From an uncultured Desulfovibrio sp. (GTDB lineage Bacteria > Desulfobacterota > Desulfovibrionia > Desulfovibrionales > Desulfovibrionaceae), in assembly GCF_949282365.1 (NCBI RefSeq), contig NZ_CASDOY010000045.1, positions 1 through 30,675 of the forward strand: DNA of 30,675 nt, read 5' to 3'. Below the pieces are notes generated by a model. It was not told the origin of the DNA, did no database searches, and saw only the letters and a program-made list of their open reading frames with translations. Shown here piece after piece: positions 30,575 to 30,675 of the stretch (positions are counted from its first letter, which is position 1; each line of letters opens with the position of its first letter). Made by a program: the position numbers and the translations under genes.

Positions 30575-30675
30575 GGCGGCTCCCGGACATTGGAGGTGGA
30601 CAGGGCGGCCCGCTGCGGGGTCGAGATCATGGCCGCGAGGGCCTTGCCGGGCATGGCGGCTGCCGGCGTCAGGCG
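30571..30675 (-). CDS. Possible 3' end of an upstream gene (cut by window edge)
   Basis: The minus strand stays open from the right edge for 34 codons and ends in a TGA that overlaps the SulP ATG (ATGA), like the couplings seen elsewhere in the window. The last residues would be SNVREPP. The fragment is too short to recognise, and it could equally be chance in an untranslated leader. Confidence 0.25.
   Translation of the reverse strand, partial: RLTPAAAMPGKALAAMISTPQRAALSTSNVREPP

Overview
This GC-rich window most likely comes from a sulfate-reducing deltaproteobacterium of the Desulfovibrio group. The support is indirect: a long pyruvate:ferredoxin oxidoreductase beside a DRTGG-type phosphate acetyltransferase and acetate kinase, SelB, a CoA-disulfide-reductase/rhodanese fusion, late cobalamin genes and a SulP anion transporter. 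No sulfate-reduction gene is in view, so the assignment is an inference. I place 22 coding sequences (one cut by the left edge, one very tentative at the right edge) and three leucine tRNA genes. No insertion sequence, phage gene, CRISPR array or rRNA was seen.

Layout. 1-5000: a truncated MFS transporter (minus), then a plus-strand operon azlC-azlD-DUF4911 gene closed by a terminator, then an uncharacterised gene translationally coupled to a CstA-family transporter. 5000-7800: a nitroreductase (minus), a small secreted protein of unknown function, tRNA-Leu(UAA) (minus), and pgpA. 7800-9840: a long perfect hairpin repeat, then minus-strand infA, lgt and moaC. 10280-13960: two identical tRNA-Leu(CAG) genes, with matching -35 elements and terminators, flank a minus-strand cobalamin cluster cbiB-cobS-cobU. 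14320-22200: an energy-metabolism block on the minus strand, PFOR, pta and ackA, which converts pyruvate through acetyl-CoA and acetyl phosphate to acetate plus ATP. 22200-30675, all minus: the CoA-disulfide reductase/rhodanese, selB, ispH, a tRNA-dihydrouridine synthase, and a SulP transporter whose stop overlaps the synthase start.

How the genes fit. PFOR, Pta and AckA form the pyruvate-to-acetate branch that gives substrate-level ATP and reduced ferredoxin. A CstA-family carrier, some of which import pyruvate or peptides, lies on the same window. CbiB, CobS and CobU carry out the last steps of corrinoid assembly. PgpA and Lgt serve phospholipid and lipoprotein synthesis, IspH isoprenoids, MoaC molybdenum cofactor, and SelB selenocysteine incorporation.

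Most interesting points: the tRNA-Leu duplication around the cobalamin genes, one copy carrying a 39-bp tandem duplication of its 3' end; two long hairpin repeats of similar design; two uncharacterised families coupled by ATGA overlaps to transporters (AzlCD and CstA); a terminator with no assigned gene at 10679-10713; and a cysteine-rich tail on SulP. I see no clearly new multi-gene system. The best candidates for undescribed biology are the CstA-coupled and AzlCD-coupled proteins.
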